The notes: generated by a model not told the origin, from the letters alone. A stretch of DNA of 36,390 bases from an uncultured Lachnospiraceae bacterium (GCA_947589125.1 CANPZZ010000009.1:1-36390); one strand, 5' to 3'. Positions 1-6,643 are shown, counted from the first letter of the stretch. Made by a program: numbers and translations.

Positions 1-918
1 ACCAGGCAGGCGCCGGACAACGACAACATTTCCACCCTGTTCGTGGTGGATGAGAATGGATATTACTACGGCGCGGTGGACCTGAAGGAGCTGATCATTG
101 CCCGCTACGACGCCAGCTTCGCCGATCTGATCATGACGTCGTATCCGTATGTGTACGGGCATGAGGATATCGACGACTGTATCGAGAAACTGAAGGATTA
201 TTCCGAGGATCTGATCCCGGTGCTGGACAATGAAAACCATCTGCTGGGCGTGATCACATCCCAGAGCGTGATCCAGGTAGTGGACGACGCGATGAGCGAG
301 GACTACGCGAAACTGGCCGGTCTGGCCGCGGAGGAGGACTTAACGGAGCCGCTTAAAGAGAGCATGAAGAAGCGTCTGCCGTGGCTGTTCATCCTGCTGG
401 GGCTGGGCATGGTCGTGTCCACGGTCGTGGGAATGTTCGAGCCGGTGGTGTCGAAGCTGACGCTGATCATGGCGTTCCAGTCGCTGATCCTGGATATGGC
501 CGGCAATGTGGGTACGCAGTCCCTGGCCGTGACGATCCGCGTACTGATGGACGAGTCCCTGACCGGTTCCCAGAAGCTGGGGCTGGTGTGGAAGGAGATT
601 CGGGTAGGATTTTCCAACGGATTGCTTCTGGGGATCGCGTCGTTTGCGGCGCTGGGCGTCTATATCGTGGCCTTCAAGGGATACGGCGGAGCGACGGCGT
701 TCGCGATCTCTGCCTGTATCGGTGTCGCGCTTCTGGCCGCCATGGTGATCTCCAGCGCGGTCGGAACCCTGGTTCCGCTGTTCTTCCATCGGATCAACGT
801 GGACCCGGCGGTGGCATCCGGACCGCTGATTACCACGATGAACGACTTGGTGGCGGTGGTGACGTATTACGGGCTCAGCTGGCTTCTGCTTCTTAAGGTG
901 ATGCATCTGGCGGGATAG
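1..918 (+). CDS. mgtE: MgtE-type magnesium transporter, 3' part
   Basis: The open frame runs in from the left edge, so the N-terminal part lies outside the window. What is visible is a second CBS-type domain (roughly the first 100 residues) followed by about five hydrophobic segments starting at the stretch around LPWLFILLG. The segment with MAGNVGTQSLAVTIR and the late PLITTMNDLVAVVTYYG stretch are hallmarks of the MgtE pore, which forms a Mg2+-selective homodimeric channel gated by Mg2+ binding to its cytoplasmic N and CBS domains. The frame is intact to a TAG stop. A GTG at 43 is internal, since residues TRQAPDNDNISTLF read in frame before it. No terminator was recognised after the stop. 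The identity is firm; regulation cannot be seen because the promoter is outside. Confidence 0.93.
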   Translation, partial: TRQAPDNDNISTLFVVDENGYYYGAVDLKELIIARYDASFADLIMTSYPYVYGHEDIDDCIEKLKDYSEDLIPVLDNENHLLGVITSQSVIQVVDDAMSEDYAKLAGLAAEEDLTEPLKESMKKRLPWLFILLGLGMVVSTVVGMFEPVVSKLTLIMAFQSLILDMAGNVGTQSLAVTIRVLMDESLTGSQKLGLVWKEIRVGFSNGLLLGIASFAALGVYIVAFKGYGGATAFAISACIGVALLAAMVISSAVGTLVPLFFHRINVDPAVASGPLITTMNDLVAVVTYYGLSWLLLLKVMHLAG

Positions 919-950
919 AGGGGCGGAAGATGGCCATGGGCTTCAGTTTT

Positions 951-1028
951 TCATGTAAGCAGAGCGTCAGTGTTGTCCTGTTTGTATTTCCATGTGAGCA
1001 GGTCGCCAGTGACGCCCTGCTCGTATTT
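951..1028. repeat. Two adjacent copies of an intergenic hairpin-forming repeat
   Basis: The gap between mgtE and the infC promoter holds two imperfect direct copies of about 38 bp (951-988 and 990-1028). The second copy folds as a near-perfect palindrome: GAGCAGG at its left pairs with CCTGCTC at its right around a CAGTG centre. A related element with the same core CAGTGACGC-N-CTGCTCGTATTT recurs at 2558-2582. No gene is visible in 919-1109. Confidence 0.55.
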
Positions 1029-1109
1029 AGTTTCCGGGTAGGTTTTTCACGTTTTGAAATTCTGCGTCGATTTCCTGCAAATTTCCTGTTGATTTTTCGG
1101 AAAAAACAG

Positions 1110-1138
1110 TTGACATTTCTTTCCGGACATAGTATAGT
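1110..1138 (+). promoter_or_regulatory. Promoter of the infC-rpmI-rplT operon
   Basis: TTGACA (1110-1115), a 17-bp spacer and TATAGT (1133-1138) form a near-consensus sigma-A promoter. It predicts transcription from about 1145 and a leader of about 190 nt before infC. Confidence 0.85.
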
Positions 1139-1144
1139 TGTGTA

Positions 1145-1334
1145 GGTTATGAAGATAACCAAACAGGAAAGCAGGTATCCACCTCACCTCGGCACGAGCA
1201 AGTGACCCTGGTTTATAGCGATGAAGCATGATCTATGTTCATGTGATTCATTTGTCGGGCGGATAGTGTGTGCTATCTGCTTTTTGTTTTGCAAGATGCG
1301 TGATTCCCGAGAACATTTTTGGAGGTGAACAACA
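1145..1334 (+). promoter_or_regulatory. Long leader of infC operon with attenuator (L20-leader type)
   Basis: About 190 untranslated nucleotides separate the promoter from infC. Near the 3' end GCGGATAG (1259-1266) pairs with CTATCTGC (1273-1280) and is followed at once by TTTTTGTTTT (1281-1290), an intrinsic terminator located before the first gene. In Bacillus and relatives the same operon is controlled by ribosomal protein L20, which binds the leader and favours termination. Position and layout fit that model. I did not reconstruct the L20-binding fold, so the ligand assignment rests on context. Confidence 0.75.
1259..1290 (+). terminator. Attenuator hairpin in the infC leader
   Basis: An eight-pair stem (one G-U) with a six-base loop is followed by a T-rich tract. 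It lies 45 bases before the infC start, inside the leader, and so would act as a conditional terminator. Confidence 0.75.
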
Positions 1335-1841
1335 ATTAGCGAGTTAATGATTAACGAACAGATCAGAGACAGGGAGATCCGTCTGATCGGTGAGAACGGG
1401 GAGCAGCTGGGTATCATGTCGCCCAGGGAAGCGCTGCAGCTGGCCCATGAGGCAGAGCTGGATCTGGTGAAGATCGCCCCCGGTGCGAAGCCGCCGGTCT
1501 GCAAGATCATCGACTACGGCAAGTACCGTTACGAGCAGGCCCGCAAGGAAAAAGAAGCGAAGAAGAAGCAGCATGTTATTGAAGTGAAAGAAGTGCGTCT
1601 GTCGCCGAATATTGATACCAACGATCTGAACACGAAGGTCGGCGCCGCCAGGAAGTTTTTGGAGAAGGGCGATAAGGTGAAGGTGACGCTGCGTTTCCGC
1701 GGCCGTGAGATGGCCCACATGGCGCAGTCCAAGCATATTCTGGATGATTTTGCTCAGGCTCTTTCCGATATCGCGATCATTGACAAGCCGTCCAAAGTGG
1801 AAGGAAGAAGCATGGTGATGTTTTTAACTGCAAAACGTTAG
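1335..1841 (+). CDS. infC: Translation initiation factor IF-3, probable AUU start
   Basis: IF-3 binds the 30S subunit, checks start codons and initiator tRNA, and blocks premature 50S joining. The protein (168 aa from the ATT) has the usual N-domain (INEQIRDREIRLIGENGEQLG), a lysine-rich linker around KEKEAKKKQHVIEVKEVRLSP, and the C-domain ending KVEGRSMVMFLTAKR. The start is the notable point. The ribosome site GGAGGTG (1321-1327) is 7 nt from an in-frame ATT at 1335, giving the N-terminus fSELMINEQ. The first ATG (1347) is 19 nt away, too far. IF-3 in many bacteria uses AUU and so represses its own translation when abundant. First gene of the infC-rpmI-rplT operon. Confidence 0.93.
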   Translation: MSELMINEQIRDREIRLIGENGEQLGIMSPREALQLAHEAELDLVKIAPGAKPPVCKIIDYGKYRYEQARKEKEAKKKQHVIEVKEVRLSPNIDTNDLNTKVGAARKFLEKGDKVKVTLRFRGREMAHMAQSKHILDDFAQALSDIAIIDKPSKVEGRSMVMFLTAKR

Positions 1842-1868
1842 AATAGACAATACAAGGAGGAATCAGTT

Positions 1869-2066
1869 ATGCCTAAAATGAAAACCAGCAGAGCAGCTGC
1901 AAAGCGTTTCAAAGTGACCGGAACCGGTAAGTTAGTCAGGAACAAGGCTTACAAGTCCCATATCTTGACCAAGAAGTCCCCCAAGAGAAAGAGAAATCTT
2001 AGAAAAGATATCGTGACGGATGAGACGAACGCAAAAGTAATGAAGAAGATTTTACCGTATTTATAA
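1869..2066 (+). CDS. rpmI: Large-subunit ribosomal protein bL35
   Basis: A 65-residue, very basic protein starting [21 protein letters not shown] and ending [10 protein letters not shown], which is the standard length and sequence pattern of bL35. It sits 27 bp after infC with an AAGGAGG ribosome site a few bases before the ATG. In Bacillus-type operons its expression is coupled to infC and rplT through the shared leader. Identification is certain. Confidence 0.98.
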   Translation: MPKMKTSRAAAKRFKVTGTGKLVRNKAYKSHILTKKSPKRKRNLRKDIVTDETNAKVMKKILPYL

Positions 2067-2097
2067 GATTTCTTGAATTCAGAAGGAGGGAATATCG

Positions 2098-2454
2098 ATG
2101 GCAAGAGTAAAAGGCGGATTAAACGCTAAGAAGAAACATAATAGAGTATTGAAGCTGGCCAAGGGCTACAGGGGCGCCCGCTCCAAGCAGTACCGCGTGG
2201 CCAAGCAGTCTGTGATGCGCGCTCTGGCGGCGTCCTATGTGGGCCGCAAGCAGCGCAAGAGAGAGTTCAGGAGCCTGTGGATTGCCCGTATCAACGCGGC
2301 GGCGAGACTGAACGGTCTGTCCTACAGCAAGTTCATTTACGGTCTGAAGCAGGCCGGCGTCGAGATGAACCGTAAGGTTCTGGCCGACATGGCTGTCAGC
2401 GACGCGGAGGGCTTCGCGAAGCTGGCTGAGCTGGCGAAGAGCAAGCTGGCGTAA
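2098..2454 (+). CDS. rplT: Large-subunit ribosomal protein bL20
   Basis: A 118-residue basic protein with the long N-terminal helix region ([30 protein letters not shown]) and the family-typical [19 protein letters not shown] segment. bL20 is an early assembly protein of the 50S subunit and, in Firmicutes, the autogenous repressor acting on the leader of this operon. It is the last gene of the infC operon, preceded by AGAAGGAGGG and followed 50 bp later by an intrinsic terminator. Confidence 0.98.
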   Translation: MARVKGGLNAKKKHNRVLKLAKGYRGARSKQYRVAKQSVMRALAASYVGRKQRKREFRSLWIARINAAARLNGLSYSKFIYGLKQAGVEMNRKVLADMAVSDAEGFAKLAELAKSKLA

Positions 2455-2501
2455 GGCGGATCAGCCGGAAGATCGGATCGCAGAGAGAATATGAAAATAT
2501 G

Positions 2502-2535
2502 TCCCCGGGAATATATGGTTCCCGGGGATTTTTCT
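2502..2535 (+). terminator. Terminator of the infC-rpmI-rplT operon
   Basis: TCCCCGGGAA (2502-2511) pairs perfectly with TTCCCGGGGA (2519-2528) around a 7-base loop, followed by TTTTTCTT. This is a strong Rho-independent terminator. Confidence 0.92.
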
Positions 2536-2557
2536 TGTGTGCAGGATGCGGAAAGCG

Positions 2558-2582
2558 TGTCAGTGACGCGCTGCTCGTATTT
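2558..2582. repeat. Third copy of the intergenic CAGTGACGC/CTGCTCGTATTT repeat
   Basis: The stretch CAGTGACGCGCTGCTCGTATTT matches the core of the copy at 1007-1028 at all but one position. It lies in the gap between the operon terminator and the converging tRNA gene. Confidence 0.5.
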
Positions 2583-2639
2583 GCTGGCGCACTGGATTAA
2601 AGAAAGCCCGCTATTGGGAAATGTTTCTCGTCTTAGCGC

Positions 2640-2675
2640 AAAAAAAACGGTGCGGAACCCGAAAGCTCCGCACCG
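2640..2675 (-). terminator. Terminator of the tRNA-Leu gene
   Basis: Read on the minus strand, CGGTGCGGA (from 2675) pairs with TCCGCACCG (to 2648) around a 10-base loop and is followed by a run of at least seven T (2640-2647). It lies 5 bp beyond the tRNA 3' end. Confidence 0.9.
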
Positions 2676-2680
2676 CCATC

Positions 2681-2764
2681 TGCGGGAAATGGGACTTGAA
2701 CCCACACGATCATACAATCACTAGATCCTTAGTCTAGCCTGTCTGCCAATTCCAGCATTCCCGC
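2681..2764 (-). tRNA. tRNA-Leu (anticodon AAG)
   Basis: On the minus strand the 84-nt sequence starts GCGGGAA and ends TTCCCGC plus discriminator A, giving a perfect seven-pair acceptor stem. The anticodon arm is CTAGA-CTAAGGA-TCTAG, placing AAG at positions 34-36, which reads CUU/CUC leucine codons. A long variable arm (class II, as expected for Leu) precedes the T arm GTGGG-TTCAAGT-CCCAT. The 3' CCA is not encoded, so it must be added by the CCA-adding enzyme. It is a single gene with its own promoter and terminator. Confidence 0.96.
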
Positions 2765-2774
2765 AAGCCTTGAC

Positions 2775-2803
2775 AGTATAGCACATTTTTGGGGGAATGG
2801 CAA
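2775..2803 (-). promoter_or_regulatory. Promoter of the tRNA-Leu gene
   Basis: On the minus strand TTGCCA (2803-2798), 17 bp and TATACT (2780-2775) lie 10 bp upstream of the mature tRNA 5' end. Confidence 0.8.
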
Positions 2804-2848
2804 CTGATTTTTTGAAATTTTTTTGTCTTGCGGGAAACTTTCGCGGGA

Positions 2849-2877
2849 TTGAAGAGAACTTGATTTCGTGATATACT
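2849..2877 (+). promoter_or_regulatory. Promoter of the sortase gene
   Basis: TTGAAG (2849-2854), a 17-bp spacer and TATACT (2872-2877) lie about 70 bp upstream of the sortase ATG. Confidence 0.7.
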
Positions 2878-2948
2878 TTTATATGTACTCAAATGCGTTT
2901 CGAAAATGAAGGCGCCGGTGCGGACAGCCTCTGAGGGAGGGAGAATTC

Positions 2949-3791
2949 ATGAAGCGGACAGGGAAGCTTCTGATCGGAATCGCGGTGATACTTCTGCTTG
3001 TGGCGGGTACCGCGGCGGTTGTGGGGCAGTTTGCGCTGAACAGGAATTCTGCAGAATCTTCGGAAACGCAGACAGAGTCTCAGACGGCGCCGACGACGGC
3101 GCAGGTGACGGCGGACCTGACGGAGCCGGAGACTACAACGGAAGCGGAGACAGAGCCGGAGCCGGAGACGGAACCTTACGTCTCGCCGATCGATTTCGAG
3201 TCGCTTTGGGAGAAGAATCCGGATGTGATCGGCTGGATCACGATCGAGGGGACGCGTATCGACTATCCGATCCTGTATTCCGGGGACAATGACTATTATC
3301 TGCATCACGATATCGACGGCAATGAGACGGTGGCTGGTTCTATTCTCCTGGATATGGAAGATAAGACAGACATGACAAGCCGTCATAACGTGATCTACGG
3401 GCACCGGATGAAGGACGGCAGCATGTTCAAGGATGTGATCCGGTTCCGGGAGGAGCAGTTCTTTAAGGAGCATCCTTACTATACGATCTATCTGCCGGAT
3501 CGGGAGATCAGGCTGAAGGTGATATCGTGCTATTATGCGGCCAACAGCTACCAGCTGCGGCGGATGTATTTCCCGACTCAGCGCGCCTTTGATAAATTTG
3601 TGGAGCGGAGTCTGGAGAAATGCCCATACGCGGCGGAAGTGGAGTATCCGGTAAAGTCTCTGTTTACACTGATCACCTGCAGCTATGAGGTGGACGACGC
3701 CCGGACCGTGCTGCTGGCGGTGGAGGTAGACGAGGACGGGAACCAGATCCTGGCGGAGACCGCCGCGGGCGGGCAGACAGAGACGCGCTGA
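2949..3791 (+). CDS. Class B sortase (membrane-anchored transpeptidase)
   Basis: A 280-residue protein with one N-terminal membrane anchor (about residues 7-27), a Thr/Glu-rich spacer (about 35-76) and a sortase domain. The catalytic triad can be placed: His152 in IYGHRMKDGSMF, Cys244 in TLITCSYE, and Arg252 in DDARTVLL. The YGHxMKxGxMF wording and the insert before the Cys segment are typical of class B enzymes, which cut sorting signals of the NPxTN type and attach proteins to peptidoglycan, or in some clostridia build pili. Start chosen at ATG 2949 after GGGAGGGAG. It stands alone with its own promoter, and I found no LPxTG- or NPxTG-like tail on any protein in the window, so its substrate must be elsewhere. 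Confidence 0.92.
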   Translation: MKRTGKLLIGIAVILLLVAGTAAVVGQFALNRNSAESSETQTESQTAPTTAQVTADLTEPETTTEAETEPEPETEPYVSPIDFESLWEKNPDVIGWITIEGTRIDYPILYSGDNDYYLHHDIDGNETVAGSILLDMEDKTDMTSRHNVIYGHRMKDGSMFKDVIRFREEQFFKEHPYYTIYLPDREIRLKVISCYYAANSYQLRRMYFPTQRAFDKFVERSLEKCPYAAEVEYPVKSLFTLITCSYEVDDARTVLLAVEVDEDGNQILAETAAGGQTETR

Positions 3792-3876
3792 CGGGTGGCG
3801 ACCGGCCGGATGGAATGATCCTATGGCGCTGTCCTTTGCCTTCGGCAATGAATTTGCAAAAAATGTGAAATAGCAC

Positions 3877-3905
3877 TTGCATTACAGTCCGATATCCATT
3901 ATGAT
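3877..3905 (+). promoter_or_regulatory. Promoter of the ZTP-riboswitch/purine operon
   Basis: TTGCAT (3877-3882), 17 bp and TATGAT (3900-3905) predict a start near 3912, just upstream of the riboswitch aptamer. Confidence 0.8.
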
Positions 3906-3916
3906 AACGGCAGAAG

Positions 3917-3986
3917 CGTGCGACTGGCGGAGTCAGTGGGCAACCACGGGGGAGCACGCATTTTTGAAAAGCCGACCGCCTGGGCA
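3917..3986 (+). promoter_or_regulatory. ZTP (pfl) riboswitch aptamer
   Basis: The segment has the characteristic parts of the pfl motif in order: CGACTGGCGG, the GTGGGCAACCAC hairpin followed by GGGGGAGC, a variable linker (3957-3970), and the 3' domain GCCGACCGCCTGGGC (3971-3985), whose CCGCC can pseudoknot with the upstream GGCGG. ZTP riboswitches sense AICAR triphosphate/ZMP, signals of 10-formyl-tetrahydrofolate shortage. The downstream genes consume AICAR and FAICAR, exactly the expected targets. The last aptamer helix is also the 5' arm of the terminator, implying a transcriptional ON switch. Confidence 0.92.
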
Positions 3987-4018
3987 TTATATTTGTGGTG
4001 CCCGGGCGGCCGGCTTTT
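3971..4018 (+). terminator. Riboswitch-controlled terminator
   Basis: GCCGACCGCCTGGGCA (3971-3986) pairs with TGCCCGGGCGGCCGGC (3999-4014), with one mismatch and one G-U, followed by TTTT. The 5' arm is the 3' domain of the ZTP aptamer, so ligand binding and termination are mutually exclusive. Between 4019 and the ribosome site at 4123 nothing else is recognised. Confidence 0.85.
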
Positions 4019-4137
4019 CGCGAAGCGTTTTCGAGGAGGCGCATTTCTGGAACGGCGCGTTTCCTGGCAGCGCGTTCGCGGAAAACAATCTGCAGAGGCA
4101 CACACTATCATCACACCATATAAAGGAGGACAAAACT

Positions 4138-4851
4138 ATGCAGAAACTGGATTTGGCAGCGGAACTCAGGAACAATGCGTATCCGGGCCGCGGGATCGTC
4201 ATCGGGAAGTCGGCGGACGGCACGAAAGCGGTGGCGGCGTATTTCATCATGGGACGCAGCGAGAACAGCCGGAACCGGGTGTTCGTGGAGGACGGCGAGG
4301 GAATCCGCACCCAGGCGTATGACCCGGCGAAGCTTAAGGATCCCAGTCTGATCATCTACGCGCCGGTGCGGGTGCTGGGGAATAAGACGATCGTGACCAA
4401 TGGGGATCAGACGGATACGATCTATGAGGGGATGGATAAGCAGCTTACGTTTGAGCAGTGTCTGCGGAGCAGGGAGTTTGAGCCGGACGGGCCGAATTAT
4501 ACGCCGCGGATCTCGGGGATTATGCATATTGAACGGGGCGGGTATAATTATGCGATGTCGATCCTTAAGAGCGCGGATGGGGATCCGGAGTCGTGCCAGA
4601 GGTATACGTTTGCGTATGAGAGTCCGCTTAAGGGGGAGGGACATTTTATTCATACGTATATGCATGATGGGGAGCCATTGCCCAGCTTTGAGGGGGAACC
4701 GAAGCGCGTTGGGATTGAAGGGGATATCGACGCGTTTACGGAGATGGTGTGGGAGAGTTTGAATGAGGAGAATAAGGTGGCTCTGTTCGTGAGGTTTATT
4801 GATATTCGGACTGGGGAGTATGAGAGCAGGATTGTGAATAAGAATTCGTGA
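4138..4851 (+). CDS. purO: IMP cyclohydrolase, PurO-like
   Basis: This 237-residue protein resembles the archaeal-type IMP cyclohydrolase PurO, not the cyclohydrolase half of PurH. Diagnostic stretches are YPGRGIVIGKSADG near the N-terminus, IVTNGDQTDTIYEG in the middle and NYTPRISGIMH. The enzyme closes FAICAR to IMP, the last step of de novo purine synthesis, in the cytoplasm. The start at ATG 4138 has AAGGAGG 8 nt upstream; the frame is open further up to a TTG at 3877, but that lies in the promoter. Its neighbour 24 bp downstream supplies the preceding step. The unit is controlled by the ZTP riboswitch. From about codon 80 on, glycine codons are almost all GGG, unlike the first third of the gene. 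Confidence 0.88.
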   Translation: MQKLDLAAELRNNAYPGRGIVIGKSADGTKAVAAYFIMGRSENSRNRVFVEDGEGIRTQAYDPAKLKDPSLIIYAPVRVLGNKTIVTNGDQTDTIYEGMDKQLTFEQCLRSREFEPDGPNYTPRISGIMHIERGGYNYAMSILKSADGDPESCQRYTFAYESPLKGEGHFIHTYMHDGEPLPSFEGEPKRVGIEGDIDAFTEMVWESLNEENKVALFVRFIDIRTGEYESRIVNKNS

Positions 4852-4875
4852 GAGGACGAAAGGAGATTATAAACG

Positions 4876-6054
4876 ATGAAAGAACTGGAATTGAAGTATG
4901 GGTGTAATCCGAATCAGAAGCCGTCGAGGATATTTATGGAGAATGGGGAGGAACTGCCGATTACGGTGTTGGCGGGGAGACCGGGGTATATTAATTTTCT
5001 GGATGCGTTTAATGGGTGGCAGCTGGTGAGGGAGCTTAAGAAGGTGACGGGACTGCCGGCGGCGACCTCGTTTAAGCATGTGTCGCCGGCGGGAGCGGCG
5101 GTGGGACTGCCGCTGGATGAGACGCTGAGAAAGATTTACTGGGTGGATGATATGGGGGAGCTGTCGCCGCTGGCTTGTGCTTACGCGCGGGCGCGGGGAG
5201 CGGATCGGATGTCTTCGTTCGGGGATTTTATTTCTTTGTCGGATGTGTGCGATGTGGATACGGCGCGGATCATTAAGAGAGAGGTGTCGGATGGGGTGAT
5301 CGCTCCGGGGTATGAGCCGGAGGCGCTTGAGATACTTAAGAGCAAGAAGAATGGGAATTACTGCGTGATCCAGATCGATGAGAGTTATGTGCCGGAGCCG
5401 GTTGAGAGGAAGCAGGTGTTCGGGATCACGTTTGAGCAGGGGCGCAATGAGCTTAAGATCGACGATGAGCTGCTGTCCAATGTAGTGACGGCCAATAAGG
5501 AGATTCCGGAGGCGGCGAAGATGGATCTGGCGATCTCGCTGATCACATTGAAATATACACAGTCGAATTCGGTCTGCTATGTGAAGGGCGGACAGGCGAT
5601 CGGTATCGGAGCGGGGCAGCAGTCGCGGGTGCATTGTACGAGGCTGGCGGGGCAGAAGGCGGATAACTGGTTCCTGCGCCAGGCGCCGCAGGTGCTGTCG
5701 CTGCAGTTCGTGGATGGAATCAAACGGGCGGACCGTGACAACGCGATCGACGTGTATATCGGCGAGGAGTACATGGATGTGCTGGCGGACGGCGTGTGGG
5801 AGAAGACGTTCAAGGTAAAGCCTCCGGTATTTACCCGGGAAGAGAAGCGGGCATGGCTTGATCGGATGACGGATGTGGCTCTGGGCAGCGACGCGTTCTT
5901 CCCGTTCGGCGACAACATCGAGCGGGCGAAGAAGAGCGGTGTAAAGTATATCGCCGAGCCGGGCGGTTCTGTGAGGGATGATCAGGTGATCGAGACCTGC
6001 GATAAGTATGGGATGGCGATGGTGTTTACAGGGATCAGGCTGTTCCATCATTAA
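4876..6054 (+). CDS. AICAR formyltransferase, stand-alone PurH transformylase domain
   Basis: 392 residues that resemble only the AICAR transformylase half of PurH. Stretches such as LKYGCNPNQKPSR at the start, FKHVSPAGAAVG (around residue 65) and QSNSVCYVKGGQAIGIGAGQQSRVHCTRLA (around 230-255) carry the family's catalytic Lys-His signature and nucleotide/folate-binding residues. It transfers formyl from 10-formyl-THF to AICAR, making FAICAR for the PurO-like enzyme upstream. AAGGAGA lies 10 nt before ATG. No cyclohydrolase domain is fused, consistent with the separate PurO. Codon use changes inside the gene: before about 5560 no GGC glycine codon was noticed by eye, whereas GGC is common afterwards. 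An intrinsic terminator follows 16 bp after the stop. Confidence 0.92.
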   Translation: MKELELKYGCNPNQKPSRIFMENGEELPITVLAGRPGYINFLDAFNGWQLVRELKKVTGLPAATSFKHVSPAGAAVGLPLDETLRKIYWVDDMGELSPLACAYARARGADRMSSFGDFISLSDVCDVDTARIIKREVSDGVIAPGYEPEALEILKSKKNGNYCVIQIDESYVPEPVERKQVFGITFEQGRNELKIDDELLSNVVTANKEIPEAAKMDLAISLITLKYTQSNSVCYVKGGQAIGIGAGQQSRVHCTRLAGQKADNWFLRQAPQVLSLQFVDGIKRADRDNAIDVYIGEEYMDVLADGVWEKTFKVKPPVFTREEKRAWLDRMTDVALGSDAFFPFGDNIERAKKSGVKYIAEPGGSVRDDQVIETCDKYGMAMVFTGIRLFHH

Positions 6055-6070
6055 TAGCATAAAGATCAGA

Positions 6071-6110
6071 AAACCGGCTCTGCTGTCTGGGACAGACGGA
6101 GCCGGTTTTT
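6071..6110. terminator. Bidirectional terminator between purine operon and XRE gene
   Basis: AAACCGGCTC (6071-6080) pairs perfectly with GAGCCGGTTT (6099-6108); TT extends it on the plus strand and TTTTC on the minus strand. It lies just after the plus-strand stop (6054) and just below the minus-strand stop (6109), so it can end both converging units. Confidence 0.88.
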
Positions 6111-6444
6111 ATAATTCACCCGCAATTTTGGCCAGAGCCTTAATGAGCGAAAGGTATTTCTTATATTGCGTTTCGCCGGTTTTCTTAACTTCGCAGATGA
6201 TATTGAATACGATCGGATCGGAATCCGGCAGATTGTCCTGGAGAAGATAATCCGGAGATAAATTCAGTTTATCACAGATCACTACAAACGTATCCAGAGA
6301 CATCTTTTTGGTGCCGCGTTCAATATTGCCATAGAAAGACGCAGATATGTCGCAAAGTTCCGCGGCCTGCTCCTGGGATATTCCGTGATCTATGCGGCAG
6401 CGCTTGATTTTCTGACCGATCTCGTAGTAATCAAGATATTCCAT
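6109..6444 (-). CDS. XRE-family HTH regulator, divergent from the Tad operon
   Basis: 111 residues. Residues 8-65 form a Cro/C1-type helix-turn-helix: IGQKIKRCRIDHGISQEQAAELCDISASFYGNIERG, with the recognition helix around SASFYGNIERGTKKMS. The C-terminal 40 residues (from about 70) are a short amphipathic tail, probably for dimerisation, without a peptidase or sensor domain that I can recognise. Minus-strand ribosome site AAAGGATGG precedes ATG 6444. It faces the pilus operon across 265 AT-rich bases that contain three copies of one palindromic motif, so it is the obvious candidate to bind them. Direction of control (repressor or activator) cannot be told. Its own -35 is not clear; a TATTAT -10 (6502-6497) overlaps one motif copy. 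Confidence 0.9.
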   Translation of the reverse strand: MEYLDYYEIGQKIKRCRIDHGISQEQAAELCDISASFYGNIERGTKKMSLDTFVVICDKLNLSPDYLLQDNLPDSDPIVFNIICEVKKTGETQYKKYLSLIKALAKIAGEL

Positions 6445-6499
6445 ATTTTTCCATCCTTTCGTAGTTATTTGATTGTATCTGAGTGAATTGTGACAAATA

Positions 6500-6536
6500 A
6501 TATCCCAATAGAATTATTTGATATCTGATAGAATTA
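6500..6536. promoter_or_regulatory. Two tandem operator-like sites near the XRE promoter
   Basis: Two degenerate copies of the palindrome found at 6594-6610 lie at 6500-6516 and 6520-6536, exactly 20 bp apart (two helical turns). The right half, ATAGAATTAT, is identical in both, and each matches the strong site at about 13 of 17 positions. The first overlaps a TATTAT that could be the -10 of the minus-strand XRE gene. Autoregulation is an inference. Confidence 0.55.
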
Positions 6537-6593
6537 TATTATAGAAGTTGAGCCGGGATATAATTTACGGTTTATTATCATGATTCACACGAA

Positions 6594-6610
6594 TAATTCT
6601 AATAGAATTA
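6594..6610. promoter_or_regulatory. 17-bp palindromic operator upstream of the Tad operon promoter
   Basis: TAATTC-TAATA-GAATTA forms an inverted repeat (9-bp arms if flanks 6593-6611 are included) that ends 4 bp before the -35 box at 6615. A 15/17 identical copy has the same distance to the -35 of the gene at 23200. A binding site for the adjacent XRE protein is the simplest reading. Confidence 0.7.
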
Positions 6611-6614
6611 TATA

Positions 6615-6643
6615 TTGACTATTAGGATTATTTAATGTATAAT
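6615..6643 (+). promoter_or_regulatory. Promoter of the Tad pilus operon
   Basis: TTGACT (6615-6620), a 17-bp spacer and a perfect TATAAT (6638-6643). An imperfect inverted repeat ATTAGGATTA/TAATCTAAT (6621-6648) spans the spacer and -10. The predicted start near 6650 leaves a leader of about 60 nt. Confidence 0.85.

Noticed and set aside
930-1145. A 71-codon plus-strand frame between mgtE and infC
   Set aside because: No ribosome site. It runs through the intergenic repeats and the infC promoter, and the composition (Phe/Ser-rich) is not protein-like.
2491-2724. A 77-codon plus-strand frame after rplT
   Set aside because: It covers the operon terminator, the repeat and the antisense of the tRNA-Leu and its terminator.
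3877-4137. N-terminal extension of the PurO-like protein from a TTG at 3877
   Set aside because: The region is promoter, ZTP riboswitch and terminator. The strong ribosome site serves ATG 4138.
4867-6060. A 397-codon open frame on the minus strand opposite the AICAR formyltransferase gene
   Set aside because: It is the antisense shadow of a clear enzyme gene. The translation is Arg/His/Leu-rich without domains, and it has no ribosome site.
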